Part shown: piece after piece, positions 53,484-63,195 of the stretch
How the letters are laid out: every line of letters begins with the position of its first letter
Numbering within the stretch: position 1 is the first letter of the stretch
Source of the DNA: Leucobacter celer subsp. astrifaciens
GTDB taxonomy: Bacteria > Actinomycetota > Actinomycetes > Actinomycetales > Microbacteriaceae
Length of the DNA stretch: 64,000 bases
NCBI RefSeq assembly: GCF_001273835.1
Contig: NZ_JHEI01000144.1
Coordinates: 62,001-126,000 of the forward strand
Reading direction: 5' to 3'
Notes under the pieces: model-generated
The model's input: the letters and a program-made list of their open reading frames with translations, nothing else
Database searches by the model: none
Told to the model about the DNA's origin: nothing
Translations under genes and position numbers: made by a program

Positions 53484-54368
53484 ATGTCTTCCATTCTTGA
53501 GATTTCGCATTTGAGAACGTTTCTGGCGATCTCGGAATATGGCGGATTCGGTCGCGCAGCAACAGCATTGCATCTGAGCCAGCCCGCCGTGAGTCAGCAT
53601 GTGCGCCAACTCGAGCGACGCCTCGGGCAGCCGCTCGTCGACCGTGAGGGGCGTCGAACCCGGTTCACGCAGGCGGGAGAATCGCTCCTGCTCGAGGCCA
53701 GACGGATTCTCTCTGCGCATGACGAGGCCCTCTCCCGGCTCAACGCCGGCCCGACTCCGCAGGTCATGATCGGATCGTCTGAAACAGCTGCCGAGCAGAT
53801 CCTCCCCGACCTGCTGCGGACGATCAAGGAGGCCTACCCCGGATACCAGGTGCAGTTCACCATCGACCGGTCGACACAGGTCGGCGAGGCCATCGGCCGG
53901 GGCGAGCTCGATCTCGCTGTGGTGCTCGGATTCGGCACGGAGACCGTCGGAACCCAGGTCGGCAGTCTACCGCTCCAGTGGTATGCGGCTCCCGACTGGC
54001 TCGCGCCGACACCGGGAGGACCGATCGCGCTGATCGCCTACGTCGAACCGTGCGGCATGCGGCAGCGCGCGTTGCAGGAATTGAATCAGGCGGGCTACCA
54101 GGTCGAGATCGCAGTCGAATCAGCAAGTCTCGAGGGCGTCATCGCAGCGGCTCGAGCCGGCCTCGGCGTCGCGGTGCTCCCCGCAGCGGGCCTGACCCCT
54201 CCCAATGGACTCGAGGTGCGGAGCTCCCTGCCGGGACTCGGCGAGATCGGAGTGAACCTCGCCGCGAGACGCGGGGTCGACGGCGGCCTCGAGGAGACGG
54301 CACGCGAGGCCTTGACCGATTTCTTCTCAGGACATCGATTCCAGAAGCTGCGGGCCGTCTCCGCTTGA
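53484..54368 (+). CDS. LysR-family transcriptional regulator
   Basis: 294 residues. The HTH is HLRTFLAISEYGGFGRAATALHLSQPAVSQHVRQLERRLGQPLVDR. The effector domain follows from about 90. There is no ribosome binding site before the ATG at 53484, and ATAA-N7-TTAT (53471-53485), which fits the T-N11-A LysR motif, runs into the start codon, suggesting autoregulation of a leaderless message. It probably controls the convergent monooxygenase and importer genes downstream. Confidence 0.9.
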   Translation: MSSILEISHLRTFLAISEYGGFGRAATALHLSQPAVSQHVRQLERRLGQPLVDREGRRTRFTQAGESLLLEARRILSAHDEALSRLNAGPTPQVMIGSSETAAEQILPDLLRTIKEAYPGYQVQFTIDRSTQVGEAIGRGELDLAVVLGFGTETVGTQVGSLPLQWYAAPDWLAPTPGGPIALIAYVEPCGMRQRALQELNQAGYQVEIAVESASLEGVIAAARAGLGVAVLPAAGLTPPNGLEVRSSLPGLGEIGVNLAARRGVDGGLEETAREALTDFFSGHRFQKLRAVSA

Positions 54369-54378
54369 GCCGCTCGTG

Positions 54379-55365
54379 TCAGGCCGCGACCGAGCGGAGA
54401 ATGCTCTCGACGTCGCGAGTCCCGGGTGGCTCCCCGGCCCGGAAGGAGACGGCGAGCGCCTCTTGCACCGCTGCATTCAGGGGTGCTTCCAGGCCGTGCA
54501 ACCGCGCGATGAGCGCGATCTCCCCATTGAGATAATCCGCCTCCTGGCCTCGGGCGTCGCCGCGGGCGAAGCTCTGCCAGGTCGACATTCCCGGCGGCTC
54601 ATCGGGTGCCTTGCGCACGATGAAGCCGGAGTCGTCGACGGTCCGCTCCTCGGGGCCTGCGAAGTCTATCGCTGCGGCCGTCAGCACCTCGCGCGCCTCG
54701 GAGACGAGCGCGTCGCGCAGACGGGCGGTCGTCTCGGGCGAACCGCCGAAGACATCCACCGCGTTCTTCACGTTGAAAAGCAGCTTCGCCGCCTTCCACC
54801 TGCCGATGTCCTCGGTCGTCTGCACCGCATACCCTGAACGACGCAGATCCTCGGCGACCGTTTCGGCGAGCGCAGAAGGGCCACCGGGGAACGCGCCGAG
54901 CATGAAGACTCCCGGCGTCGGTGCCGATCGTACGGAGACATGCCCTGGCTCGATGAAGAGCGCTGCCTGGTTCAGCGATGCGCCCAGGACTCGAGGGAAT
55001 CGGCGCAGGGCCCACCGCTCCGACTCCAGCCCGTTCTGCAGCGTCACGGCGGGCAACTGCGATGCCACGCCGCCTTCCGACACCGGTCGCCATGCCCAAT
55101 CTCCCAGCGCGGCGTCGAGATCCTGCGCCTTCGGGGTGAATATGAGCACGTCGTCGCGCCGAAGCTCCGTCTCGGCATCCGAGGTGGTGACTGCGAGCCT
55201 GAGCGTGTCACGGCGATCGGGTCGTTGATACACCAGCCCCGATCGCCGCAGCACTTCGGCCTGTCTTCCACGGGCGACGAGGAGATAGGGCTGTCCGTGC
55301 AGGTGGAACTGCGCAGCCAGGGAGGCGCCCGTGGCTCCGGCGCCGATGATCACGTAGCGGGTCAC
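54379..55365 (-). CDS. Ketopantoate reductase-family (PanE/ApbA) protein
   Basis: 328 residues. A Rossmann fold opens with YVIIGAGATGASLAAQFHLHG (NADPH binding); the C-terminal helical domain has GRWKAAKLLFNVKNAVDVFGG, with the catalytic lysine region of the family. Context is a scavenging locus rather than pantothenate synthesis, so it may reduce another 2-oxo acid. GTG start at 55365, coupled to the upstream flavoprotein gene by a four-base overlap. Confidence 0.85.
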   Translation of the reverse strand: MTRYVIIGAGATGASLAAQFHLHGQPYLLVARGRQAEVLRRSGLVYQRPDRRDTLRLAVTTSDAETELRRDDVLIFTPKAQDLDAALGDWAWRPVSEGGVASQLPAVTLQNGLESERWALRRFPRVLGASLNQAALFIEPGHVSVRSAPTPGVFMLGAFPGGPSALAETVAEDLRRSGYAVQTTEDIGRWKAAKLLFNVKNAVDVFGGSPETTARLRDALVSEAREVLTAAAIDFAGPEERTVDDSGFIVRKAPDEPPGMSTWQSFARGDARGQEADYLNGEIALIARLHGLEAPLNAAVQEALAVSFRAGEPPGTRDVESILRSVAA

Positions 55366-56552
55366 GAGAGATCCTTTCCGAGCAATGCGACGGGTCTCAG
55401 TCGATCGAGTTCGCGGCGACCGACCGCGACACGAGCCAGGTCGAGCTGCGGTGGGTGCACTCGTGCGAGAAGCACGTCACGCAGGTGGCGCTCGAGTGGG
55501 AGCGCGCGCGAGAGCGCCGGGTTTCCGAGTGCCGCGATCGCGGTCTGCACAGCCGCGATCGCCGACTCCGCGATGAGGGGCTTCGCGATCCGAGTGCGCT
55601 CGACCGCTACGGGATCCCCGAGATCGGCGCGGGCGGTCAGACCGATGAGCAGTTCCTCGGCCTGCACGAGATGGCCCTCGATCTCGCCCGCGATCGAGCG
55701 GATCCGTTCGGTCTCCGCGATCGGCGTGCCGAGCGCGGAGGGGACCCGGCCCCAGGCGAAATCGGCGAAGGCTCGCTGCGCCGCGCGTGCGACCCCCACG
55801 TAGATCGCGACGTGGAAGAGGCTCGACGGACCGCCCCGGCCGACGGGATCCACGTATCTGCCGTCGACGTAGGGGATCTCGGTGAAATGGTCGAGCGGCA
55901 CCTCGACGTCCGTGTACACGACGTCGTTCGTCGCACTGCCCCGGAGCCCCAGATGGTCCCAGGTCTCGATGACCTCGATCCCGGGATGGCGGGCGGGCAC
56001 CAGGACATGCCCGACGCGGGTCGCGTCCTCGTCGGTACGCACCCAGACCGAGTGATAGTCGAGATGGCGGCTTCCGGTGACATACGCCTTGCGCCCCGAG
56101 ACCGCCCAGCCGTGCGCGGTCCTTCGAGCCACGGTCTTGGGCAGCCCGCCGCGGGCTGGGGCGCCGAGCTCGGGTTCGGCGCGGGCCGAGTTGAGGTTGA
56201 CCGGCCCGGCGGCGAGCAACTCGTCGAATCGGTCGGAGAGTCCCGCCGGCCAGGAATCCGTGAGGGAGAACTTGTGCGCGGCGTGAATGGTGTTGACGAG
56301 GACGAGACCGGCTGCCGGGTCACCCTCGGACACCGCCTGGATCAGCCGCACCAGCTCCAGGTTGGACGCGGCGGGATCCGTCGCGAAGATGGCGTGATAG
56401 ACCCCTTCCTCGTGCAGCCGTCCGAGCGTTCTGGTGGGAAAACGCGACTCACGATCGTTGGTTTCGGCATCCTCCGTCGCGATCCGTGTGAGCTCGCGCA
56501 GCCGTTCGACGTCGAACAGCGAGGCCCGAGGGGCGACGACGACGGGGCTCAT
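55362..56552 (-). CDS. Acyl-CoA-dehydrogenase-like flavoprotein monooxygenase
   Basis: 396 residues with the acyl-CoA dehydrogenase fold, closest in feel to DszC, SfnB and other FMNH2-dependent two-component monooxygenases. Segments ISGRKAYVTGSRHLDYHSVW (middle beta domain; first residues read VSGRK) and AGEIEGHLVQAEELLIGLTAR are typical. The catalytic glutamate of true dehydrogenases is not evident. Start at 56552 (MSPVVVAPRASLFDV), overlapping the adjacent monooxygenase gene. It would use reduced flavin from a reductase encoded elsewhere. Confidence 0.82.
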   Translation of the reverse strand: MSPVVVAPRASLFDVERLRELTRIATEDAETNDRESRFPTRTLGRLHEEGVYHAIFATDPAASNLELVRLIQAVSEGDPAAGLVLVNTIHAAHKFSLTDSWPAGLSDRFDELLAAGPVNLNSARAEPELGAPARGGLPKTVARRTAHGWAVSGRKAYVTGSRHLDYHSVWVRTDEDATRVGHVLVPARHPGIEVIETWDHLGLRGSATNDVVYTDVEVPLDHFTEIPYVDGRYVDPVGRGGPSSLFHVAIYVGVARAAQRAFADFAWGRVPSALGTPIAETERIRSIAGEIEGHLVQAEELLIGLTARADLGDPVAVERTRIAKPLIAESAIAAVQTAIAALGNPALSRALPLERHLRDVLLARVHPPQLDLARVAVGRRELDRLRPVALLGKDLS

Positions 56553-57892
56553 GCGCGCACCTCTCGGTGAGGACGGACTCCGGCACCGATTCCGAGCTGC
56601 TCGCGGAAGGTCTCTCCGGTGTACTCGGTCCGGAACCTGCCGCGACGTTGGAGTTCGGGGACGAGCCCCTCCACGATCGAGGTGATGCCCCGCGGGTTGG
56701 ACTCGACATTGAAGGCGAAGCCGTCCGAGGCGTCCGCGTCGACCCACTCGAGCAGGTCGTCCGCCACCTGTTCCGGAGTTCCGATGACGACCCGGTGGCC
56801 CGCCAAGAAATTGTTGAGCAGCACGTCATGGGTCGTGAGGTCCTTGTCCCGCGCCTCTTGCACCAGATTGCCGCGCTGCTGCCGGTCGTACGGGCTCGCG
56901 TGCTCGACCTCGATCTCCGAGTAGGGCAGGGGGCGGGAGAGATCGAGCAGCGTCGACGGCACCCCGAGCCGTTCGGCGAGGGCCTCCCGCAGATAGTCGA
57001 GGTCGAGCTGCTCATCCAGTTCGCGCTTCACGCGGAAGGCCTCGGCCTCGGTGGAGGCCACGATCGGAAGGAGGCCAGGCAGGATGACGATGTCGTCGGG
57101 GTCGCGTCCGGCCGCCGCGGTGTGGCGTCTCACGTTCGCGGTGAACTCCCGGCCCGATGCGATCGTGCGGTGCTTCGTGAAGAGCGCGTCCGCCCAGCGG
57201 GCGCCGAACTCCTGGCTCTGCGGCGACGCACCCGCTTGGACGATCACCGGCTTGTTCCCCCGGTACCGCGGGAGCGAGTGCACTCCGGCGCTCGTGAAAT
57301 GGGTGCCCCGGAAGTCGATCGGTCGCGCCGCATCGACGTCGAGATACCGGAGATCGGACGGATCGGCCACGATCGCCCGCTCCGGGAGGGACTCCCACAG
57401 CTCGTGCACGATCGTCAGAAACTCCTCCGCGCGTGCGTACTTCGTATCGCGGTCGTCGACACCGTCGATGCCGAGGATGTCGAGCGCCGCTGCGTTCTGA
57501 CTCGTGATCACGTTCCATCCGGCTCGGCCCCGGCTGAGATGGTCGAGGGAGAGGATGTCGCGCGCGACCTGATACGGCGATCCGTAGGTCGCGTTGATGG
57601 TGGGGATCAGGCCGATCCGCTCCGTGGCGACGGCGATCGCGGAGAAGACCACCGTGGGATCGAGCGCGCGCCAGGGACGACGCGGAGGATCCGAGAGGTT
57701 CAAGCCGCCGTAGCTGTCCGGCATGAACACGGCATCGAGCTTACCGGCTTCGGCGATCTGCGCGTTCTGCACGAGCCGGTCGATGTCGGTCGAGAGTTCG
57801 GCCGGGCGATCCTGCTGCGTCCAGGCGGCATCGTGGATCCCGGAGGGGATGAGATTGAAGACAAGACGTATGGGCTTCTTCGTGGAGGGCAA
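56549..57892 (-). CDS. NtaA/SnaA/DszA-family flavin-dependent monooxygenase 1
   Basis: 447 residues, luciferase-like TIM barrel. Family features: GGLNLSDPPRRPWRALDPTV, LDHLSRGRAGWNVITSQNA, and PVIVQAGASPQSQEFGARWADALFT. These enzymes use FMNH2 and oxygen to cleave C-S or C-N bonds in sulfones, aminopolycarboxylates and similar compounds. The start is a TTG at 57892 (MPSTKKPIRL); GAAAGG lies six bases upstream and no ATG or GTG fits. First gene of a three-gene minus-strand operon. Confidence 0.9.
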   Translation of the reverse strand: MPSTKKPIRLVFNLIPSGIHDAAWTQQDRPAELSTDIDRLVQNAQIAEAGKLDAVFMPDSYGGLNLSDPPRRPWRALDPTVVFSAIAVATERIGLIPTINATYGSPYQVARDILSLDHLSRGRAGWNVITSQNAAALDILGIDGVDDRDTKYARAEEFLTIVHELWESLPERAIVADPSDLRYLDVDAARPIDFRGTHFTSAGVHSLPRYRGNKPVIVQAGASPQSQEFGARWADALFTKHRTIASGREFTANVRRHTAAAGRDPDDIVILPGLLPIVASTEAEAFRVKRELDEQLDLDYLREALAERLGVPSTLLDLSRPLPYSEIEVEHASPYDRQQRGNLVQEARDKDLTTHDVLLNNFLAGHRVVIGTPEQVADDLLEWVDADASDGFAFNVESNPRGITSIVEGLVPELQRRGRFRTEYTGETFREQLGIGAGVRPHREVRA

Positions 57893-58298
57893 TTCGGGCC
57901 TTTCGAGGTGTGCCGGTGGTGGTGCTCTCGAACGCTATGACACCCCGTATACGGGTGTCCAAGCAGGAACCACGATGCCGAATCATCAGCGGGATCGATG
58001 GATCGCCCGCCAGGCGGCGACAGGGCTCCGTCGGCCGTTGAGGCCGATCCGGACGGAGCGGGGCCGGTAACAGAACGCAACCTTGCCGCCCGCCGGAGCG
58101 CGCTCCCCAGATCCGTTCCCGGCTCGGATTCGAGACGGCGCCTCGGGATTCCGGGTCATCACGACTGTGGATCGCTCGGCATATCGTTTCGTGCTTGGAC
58201 ATGATGCGAACCGCTCCCGTACGTTCTCAACGTGTCAGGGGCGGCGCCGACGAGCCGGCCCTCATCGATTCCGTCATTCACCCGAACAGGAGATCGCC
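57893..58298. promoter_or_regulatory. Divergent control region of the two monooxygenase units
   Basis: This 406-base spacer has no convincing gene. ACACCC (57940-57945) and GGGTGT (57953-57958) bracket GTATAC, a near-perfect palindrome broken by one extra C, and a good operator candidate near the minus-strand start. ACGTT-CTC-AACGT lies near 58219-58231, about 70 bases before the plus-strand gene. I cannot fix the promoters. Confidence 0.5.
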
Positions 58299-59669
58299 AT
58301 GCCGAACCCGAAGCCCCTCGTCTTCAGCGCGTTCAACATGTTGGCGCCCTCGCACCACGACCACGGCCAGTGGGCGAACCCGCGGAGCCGTCAACTGCAG
58401 TACACGGATCCGCGCTACTGGATCCACGTCGCGCAGACGCTCGAACGGGCGCGATTCGACCTGCTCTTCTTCGCCGATGTGCTCGCGCCCTACGAGACGG
58501 TCGACGGCACAGGTGATCTGGCGCTGTCGACCGGGTTGCAGGCGCCCGTCCTCGATGCGGCGAGCATCGTCTCGCTGCTCGCCGGGAGCACCGAGGAACT
58601 CTCGTTCGCGTTCACCCAGAACGTACTGCAGGAGCCCCCGTACTCCTTCGCGCGAAAGATCACCACCCTCGATCATCTGAGCGGCGGCCGCCTGGGGTGG
58701 AACGTGGTGACCGGCTCGATCGCCGGGACCGGCCGGAACCTCGGATACGGGGGCCTGCCCGCTCGGGAGGATCGCTATGCGCGCGCTGAGGAATACCTCG
58801 ATGTGGTGTACCGCCTCTGGGAGCAGAGCTGGGATGAGGAAGCGGTGCTGCGCGACCGGAAGAGCGGCAGGTACGCCGACCCGTCGCTCATCCGTGCGAT
58901 CGGACACACCGGGGAGTTCTTCGACGTGCCCGGTCGTCACGTTTCGGAACCGTCCCCGCAGCGCACACCGGTGATCTTCACGGCAGGCGCTTCCGACCGG
59001 TTCGCCGCGTTCGCCGGAACCCACGCCGAGGGTGTGTTCTCCTCGATCGAGGTCGGTGACCCGGCGCAGAACGTCGCGCGGATCCGCGCCGGTGCCGAGC
59101 GTGCGGGGCGGAACCCCGCCGATCTGAAGATCTTCACGAAGTTCGCCTTCGTGCTCGGCAGCACCGAGGCGGAGGCCCGCGCCCTCGACGACGAACTCGC
59201 GGAGTTCAGATCGCCCGAGTCGCTGCTGGTGAAGCTCGCCGAGAGCGCCGGTGCTGAGCTGGCGTGGATCCCCTGGCGCGCGAAGCTCTCGCAACTCCTC
59301 GAACGGCACGGAGAGGAGCGTCTCGGCGGGCTGCGTGCTCGGCTCGAGCGCGCACCCGACCACGACTGGACGTTCGAGGAGTATGTGCGCTGGACCGGTC
59401 GGCAGCATACGGTCGGCACGCCTGAGCAGATCGCAGATGCGATCGAGCGTTGGCGCGACGTCGGCGTCGACGGACTCAACGTCCACTACCTCATCTCGCC
59501 CGGCTCCTGGGAGGACTTCGCCGACCACCTGTCCCCGGTGCTCACCGAGCGAGGACTGCTGCGCGGCGAGCACGAGGGTCAGGGCACGCTCCGCGAGCGC
59601 CTGTTCGGGCGCTCCAGACTCGATGAAGGCCACCCCGCCCGCGCTCGTCGGCTCGTCGGCTCATCCTGA
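58299..59669 (+). CDS. NtaA/SnaA/DszA-family flavin-dependent monooxygenase 2
   Basis: 456 residues, luciferase-like fold. LVFSAFNMLAPSHHDHGQW opens the protein; LDHLSGGRLGWNVVTGSIA and TPVIFTAGASDRFAAFAGTHAEGVF are family segments. It is related to the product of 56549-57892 but in a distinct subgroup. ATG at 58299 follows GGAGAT. Transcribed with the downstream peptide-type importer, so import and oxidative cleavage of one compound class seem linked. Confidence 0.9.
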   Translation: MPNPKPLVFSAFNMLAPSHHDHGQWANPRSRQLQYTDPRYWIHVAQTLERARFDLLFFADVLAPYETVDGTGDLALSTGLQAPVLDAASIVSLLAGSTEELSFAFTQNVLQEPPYSFARKITTLDHLSGGRLGWNVVTGSIAGTGRNLGYGGLPAREDRYARAEEYLDVVYRLWEQSWDEEAVLRDRKSGRYADPSLIRAIGHTGEFFDVPGRHVSEPSPQRTPVIFTAGASDRFAAFAGTHAEGVFSSIEVGDPAQNVARIRAGAERAGRNPADLKIFTKFAFVLGSTEAEARALDDELAEFRSPESLLVKLAESAGAELAWIPWRAKLSQLLERHGEERLGGLRARLERAPDHDWTFEEYVRWTGRQHTVGTPEQIADAIERWRDVGVDGLNVHYLISPGSWEDFADHLSPVLTERGLLRGEHEGQGTLRERLFGRSRLDEGHPARARRLVGSS

Positions 59670-59707
59670 ACCACTCAACCATCGTCAAGATCAGAAAGTA
59701 CGGAAAC

Positions 59708-61327
59708 ATGACATACACAGTCCGGAGCGCCGCGCTCCTCGTCGCGGCATCCGCGTCTCTCGTCGCTCTCGCCGCGTGCTCGAGCGGCGCGCCCGCGGAG
59801 TCGGGCTCGGATACGAACGGGGGAGGCGGCGTGCTGCGATTCGGCGACAAGGTCGTCGACTGCGCGGACCCCCACCAGCGGGGCAACAACCCTTCGAGTT
59901 ACCAGTTGAAGCCGGTGACGGACAGTCTGCTCGCGCAGGATCCGGAGACCGGCGAGTACCTCCCTTGGCTCGCGAGCGAGTACGCGGTGAACGACGACGC
60001 GACGGAGTTCCTGTTCACGATCAGAGAGGGCGTGACCTTCAGCGACGGCACCGACCTCACACCCGAGGCGGTCGCGACCAGTCTCAACGCCATTGCGGAG
60101 GAGCTCGGTGCGGCTGCCTCGCTGCCGATCGGATATCTCAATGATTACGAGACGGCAGCAGCGACCGACGAGCACACGGTCACGGTCACCTTCTCCTCGC
60201 CAAACATCGCCTTCCTCCAGGGCACGGCGACCACGAATCTCGGGATCGTCTCCGAGGCCTCCGCCGCGCTGTCGGCCGAGGAGCGCTGCGCGCAGGGCGT
60301 CATCGGCACCGGCCCCTTCGTCATCGACAGCTTCACGCCCGGCGAATCGCTGGTCTACTCCAGCCGTGAGGATTACGCCTGGGGCAACCCGCTGGCCGAG
60401 AACCAGGGTGCTGCGTATCTCGCCGGCCTCGAGATCGTCAGCATCCAGGACACCGCGGTGCTCGCGGACAGTCTGCTGAGCGGTCAGATCGACGCCTACT
60501 CGGTCGCACTCGCGCAGGATGTCGATCGCATCGAAGCCGGCGGCGGCAAGGTGTATACGACGACCAACGGCGGTTACCCGGTGACGCTGGTGCCGAACCT
60601 GCAGCATCCGGTGCTGGGCGACCCGGCTGTGCGCGACGCGCTGCAGATCGGTATCGACCGCGAGTCCGCAGTCGCCGGCGTGATCGGAGACTGGTTCGTA
60701 CCCTCGACCTCGGCCCTCAGCCATGTGACGGTGGGGTATGAGGATCTGAGCGATCGGCTCGTCTACGATTCCGAGGGCGCGGAGCGGATCCTCGAGGAGG
60801 CCGGCTGGATCGTCGGTACGGACGGGATCCGCGAGAAGGACGGTCAGCGGCTCTCCTTCGATATCACGGGCGAGTTCAGCTGGAACAGCAGCCCGGACAT
60901 CGCGGCGGTGCTCAAGGAGCAGCTCGCCGAGATCGGCGTCGAGGTGACGATCAACCTGCTTCCCACGGGGCAGCAGCAGGCGGTCTACGACGCCGGTGAG
61001 CAGGGTGTCCGCTGGGCCAACGGCTACACGCCGGAGCCCGACACGCTCCGCGCGGTGCTCGGATTCGCAGACGGGAACTGGAACCACCGCACGGAGTCCT
61101 CCGAGATCGACGAGCTTCTCGACCGGCAGGTGCAGCTTGCGGATGTCGCCGAGCGCAACGAGGTGCTGGCCGAGATCCAGGCCGAGATCATCGATGAGGG
61201 CTACCTGATCCCGATCTACGACTGGGCGCAGTCCTTCGTCGTGTCGAGCAAGGTGGGCGGGAGCATCCAGCTGCCCTTCCTCTCCGGCCCCGGACCTCTG
61301 TACACCGACATCACCCTCGAGAACTAG
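59708..61327 (+). CDS. Peptide/nickel-type ABC importer 2, binding lipoprotein
   Basis: 539 residues, family 5 solute-binding protein. The lipoprotein signal ends LAAC with C24. FTIREGVTFSDGTDLTPEAVATSLNAI is the family motif. The linker is short and acidic. It delivers substrate to the following permeases. Context with two flavin monooxygenases suggests an organosulfur or aminopolycarboxylate substrate rather than peptides. Confidence 0.9.
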   Translation: MTYTVRSAALLVAASASLVALAACSSGAPAESGSDTNGGGGVLRFGDKVVDCADPHQRGNNPSSYQLKPVTDSLLAQDPETGEYLPWLASEYAVNDDATEFLFTIREGVTFSDGTDLTPEAVATSLNAIAEELGAAASLPIGYLNDYETAAATDEHTVTVTFSSPNIAFLQGTATTNLGIVSEASAALSAEERCAQGVIGTGPFVIDSFTPGESLVYSSREDYAWGNPLAENQGAAYLAGLEIVSIQDTAVLADSLLSGQIDAYSVALAQDVDRIEAGGGKVYTTTNGGYPVTLVPNLQHPVLGDPAVRDALQIGIDRESAVAGVIGDWFVPSTSALSHVTVGYEDLSDRLVYDSEGAERILEEAGWIVGTDGIREKDGQRLSFDITGEFSWNSSPDIAAVLKEQLAEIGVEVTINLLPTGQQQAVYDAGEQGVRWANGYTPEPDTLRAVLGFADGNWNHRTESSEIDELLDRQVQLADVAERNEVLAEIQAEIIDEGYLIPIYDWAQSFVVSSKVGGSIQLPFLSGPGPLYTDITLEN

Positions 61328-61336
61328 GCCGCCAAG

Positions 61337-62281
61337 ATGCACGAGCCCGCGAAACGGCTGCTGCTGCGCCTCGCGCAGGGAGTCCTCGTCGTGTGGGGCG
61401 CGTTCACGGTCTCGTTCATCGTGCTCTACCTCATTCCCGGGGACAGCGTGAGCGTCCTGCTCGGCGGAGACGGAGGTACCTACGTGGACCCCGCCGAGCA
61501 GGAGGCCTTGCGCGCTTCGCTGGGGCTGGACCGTCCGTTCCTGCTGCAGTACTTCGACGTGCTGCAGCAGTATCTCCGTCTCGACCTCGGCGAATCGGTG
61601 CGCTACGGCGCGCCAGTCACCCAGCTCTTGGCCGAGGCCATCCCCTCCACGATCGCACTGACGCTCGCGGCCATGGCGCTCGCGATCGTGTTCGGGATCG
61701 CATTCGCCGTCCTCGTCACCTTCCGGCCGCGATCGGGGGCCGCACGGCTCTTCCGGATCCTCCCTGCCTTCGGCACCGCCGTGCCGACCTTCTGGATCGC
61801 GTTGATCCTGCTGCAGCTCTTCTCCTTCAGGTGGAGCCTCTTCCCCGTCGCGGGCGATGACGGGTGGCGCTCGCTCGTGCTGCCGGCGGTGACGATCGCG
61901 GTGCCGTACGCCTCTCTCATCGCTCAGGTCACGATCGACGGCATCGCGAGGTCCCGAGGCGAACTGTACGTCGAGACCGCTGTGGCGAAGGGCGTGTCGA
62001 GCGCCCGGGTCCACCTCCGGCATGTGCTCCCCAGTTCGCTCCTGCCGACCATCAGCGTCATCGGAGTGAACTTCGGCACGCTGCTCGCAGGGGCCGTCGT
62101 CTCCGAGACGATCTTCTCGAGGCAGGGGATCGGCGCGCTCATGCAATCGTCGGTCCTGCAGCGCGACCTGCCGCTCGTGCAGGCGATCATCGTCGTCACG
62201 GCGGTCGCCTTCGTGCTGGTGAACCTCGTCACCGACTCCGTCTACCCGATCGTCGACCCGAGAGTGAGGGCATCGCGATGA
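61337..62281 (+). CDS. Peptide/nickel-type ABC importer 2, permease B
   Basis: 314 residues, DppB-like. LYLIPGDSVSVLL follows the first helix; LGLDRPFLLQYFDVLQQYLRLDLGES and the EAA loop AKGVSSARVHLRHVLPSSLLP are typical. The ATG overlaps nothing upstream (9-base gap); its stop overlaps the next permease start by four bases. Confidence 0.9.
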   Translation: MHEPAKRLLLRLAQGVLVVWGAFTVSFIVLYLIPGDSVSVLLGGDGGTYVDPAEQEALRASLGLDRPFLLQYFDVLQQYLRLDLGESVRYGAPVTQLLAEAIPSTIALTLAAMALAIVFGIAFAVLVTFRPRSGAARLFRILPAFGTAVPTFWIALILLQLFSFRWSLFPVAGDDGWRSLVLPAVTIAVPYASLIAQVTIDGIARSRGELYVETAVAKGVSSARVHLRHVLPSSLLPTISVIGVNFGTLLAGAVVSETIFSRQGIGALMQSSVLQRDLPLVQAIIVVTAVAFVLVNLVTDSVYPIVDPRVRASR

Positions 62282-63195
62282 CCGCAGTGATCGAAGAGGC
62301 GCGCAGCGGCGCAGACGTCGACCGTCCCCCTGCAACACCCGCGCCCGGTGAGCCGGGGCATCCACCTGCCCGAACGGGCCGTCGCCGTCGTCGGAGGCGC
62401 GGTATCGGTCTCGTGGTGCCGCTGGCGGTGCTCGCCATCGCCGTGCTCGCCGCGCTCATGCCCGAGTGGTTCACGACGAAGTCGCCCTACGAGCTGTTCT
62501 CGGATCACAAGCTGCAGGGACCTTCGTCCGAGCACCCGTTCGGCACCGACAACCTCGGTCGCGACGTGTACACCCGTGTGATCTACGGTGCGCGCATCTC
62601 GCTCGTGGCCAGCCTGTTCGCACTCGGGATCTCCTGCATCGGCGGGAGCGTGCTGGGGCTCGCTGCCGGTTCCATCGGCGGGCGCGCAGACGCCGTCATC
62701 ATGCGGGTGACCGATCTTCTCATGTCGGTGCCGAGCCTCATGATGTCCCTGGCGATCGTCGCCGCGCTCGGGTTCGGCACGCAGAACGTCGCGCTCGCCG
62801 TCGGTCTGGCCGGGATCGCGCCATTCGCCCGACTGATGCGCTCGAGTGTGATCGTGACCGCGCAGGCCCCCTTCGTCGAGGCGGGACGCCTTGCGGGCAG
62901 AGGTCCATTCTCGAACCTCATCCACCATGTGCTGCCGAACGCATTCTCCCCGGTCGCGGCCTATGCCGCGCTCGAGTTCGGTGCGAGCATCATCGCGATC
63001 TCCTCGCTGAGCTTTCTCGGCTTGGGGGTCATCCCGCCCGAGCCCGAGTGGGGAGCGCTCATGGCCGAGGGACGAGGGTTCCTCAGCACGGCATGGTGGA
63101 TGACCACCTTCCCCGGGATCGCCGTGACCGCTGTCGTGGTGGCGGCGAACGGGATCTACCTGCACTTTCAACGTTTGACGAAGGAGGGAACGTGA
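62278..63195 (+). CDS. Peptide/nickel-type ABC importer 2, permease C
   Basis: 305 residues, DppC-like. After a 40-residue polar, Pro/Arg-rich N-terminus come the first helix and HPFGTDNLGRDVYTRVIYGARISL, the family signature, then about five helices and LGLGVIPPEPEWGALM. ATG at 62278. Overlaps the ATPase gene by four bases. Confidence 0.9.
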   Translation: MTAVIEEARSGADVDRPPATPAPGEPGHPPARTGRRRRRRRGIGLVVPLAVLAIAVLAALMPEWFTTKSPYELFSDHKLQGPSSEHPFGTDNLGRDVYTRVIYGARISLVASLFALGISCIGGSVLGLAAGSIGGRADAVIMRVTDLLMSVPSLMMSLAIVAALGFGTQNVALAVGLAGIAPFARLMRSSVIVTAQAPFVEAGRLAGRGPFSNLIHHVLPNAFSPVAAYAALEFGASIIAISSLSFLGLGVIPPEPEWGALMAEGRGFLSTAWWMTTFPGIAVTAVVVAANGIYLHFQRLTKEGT

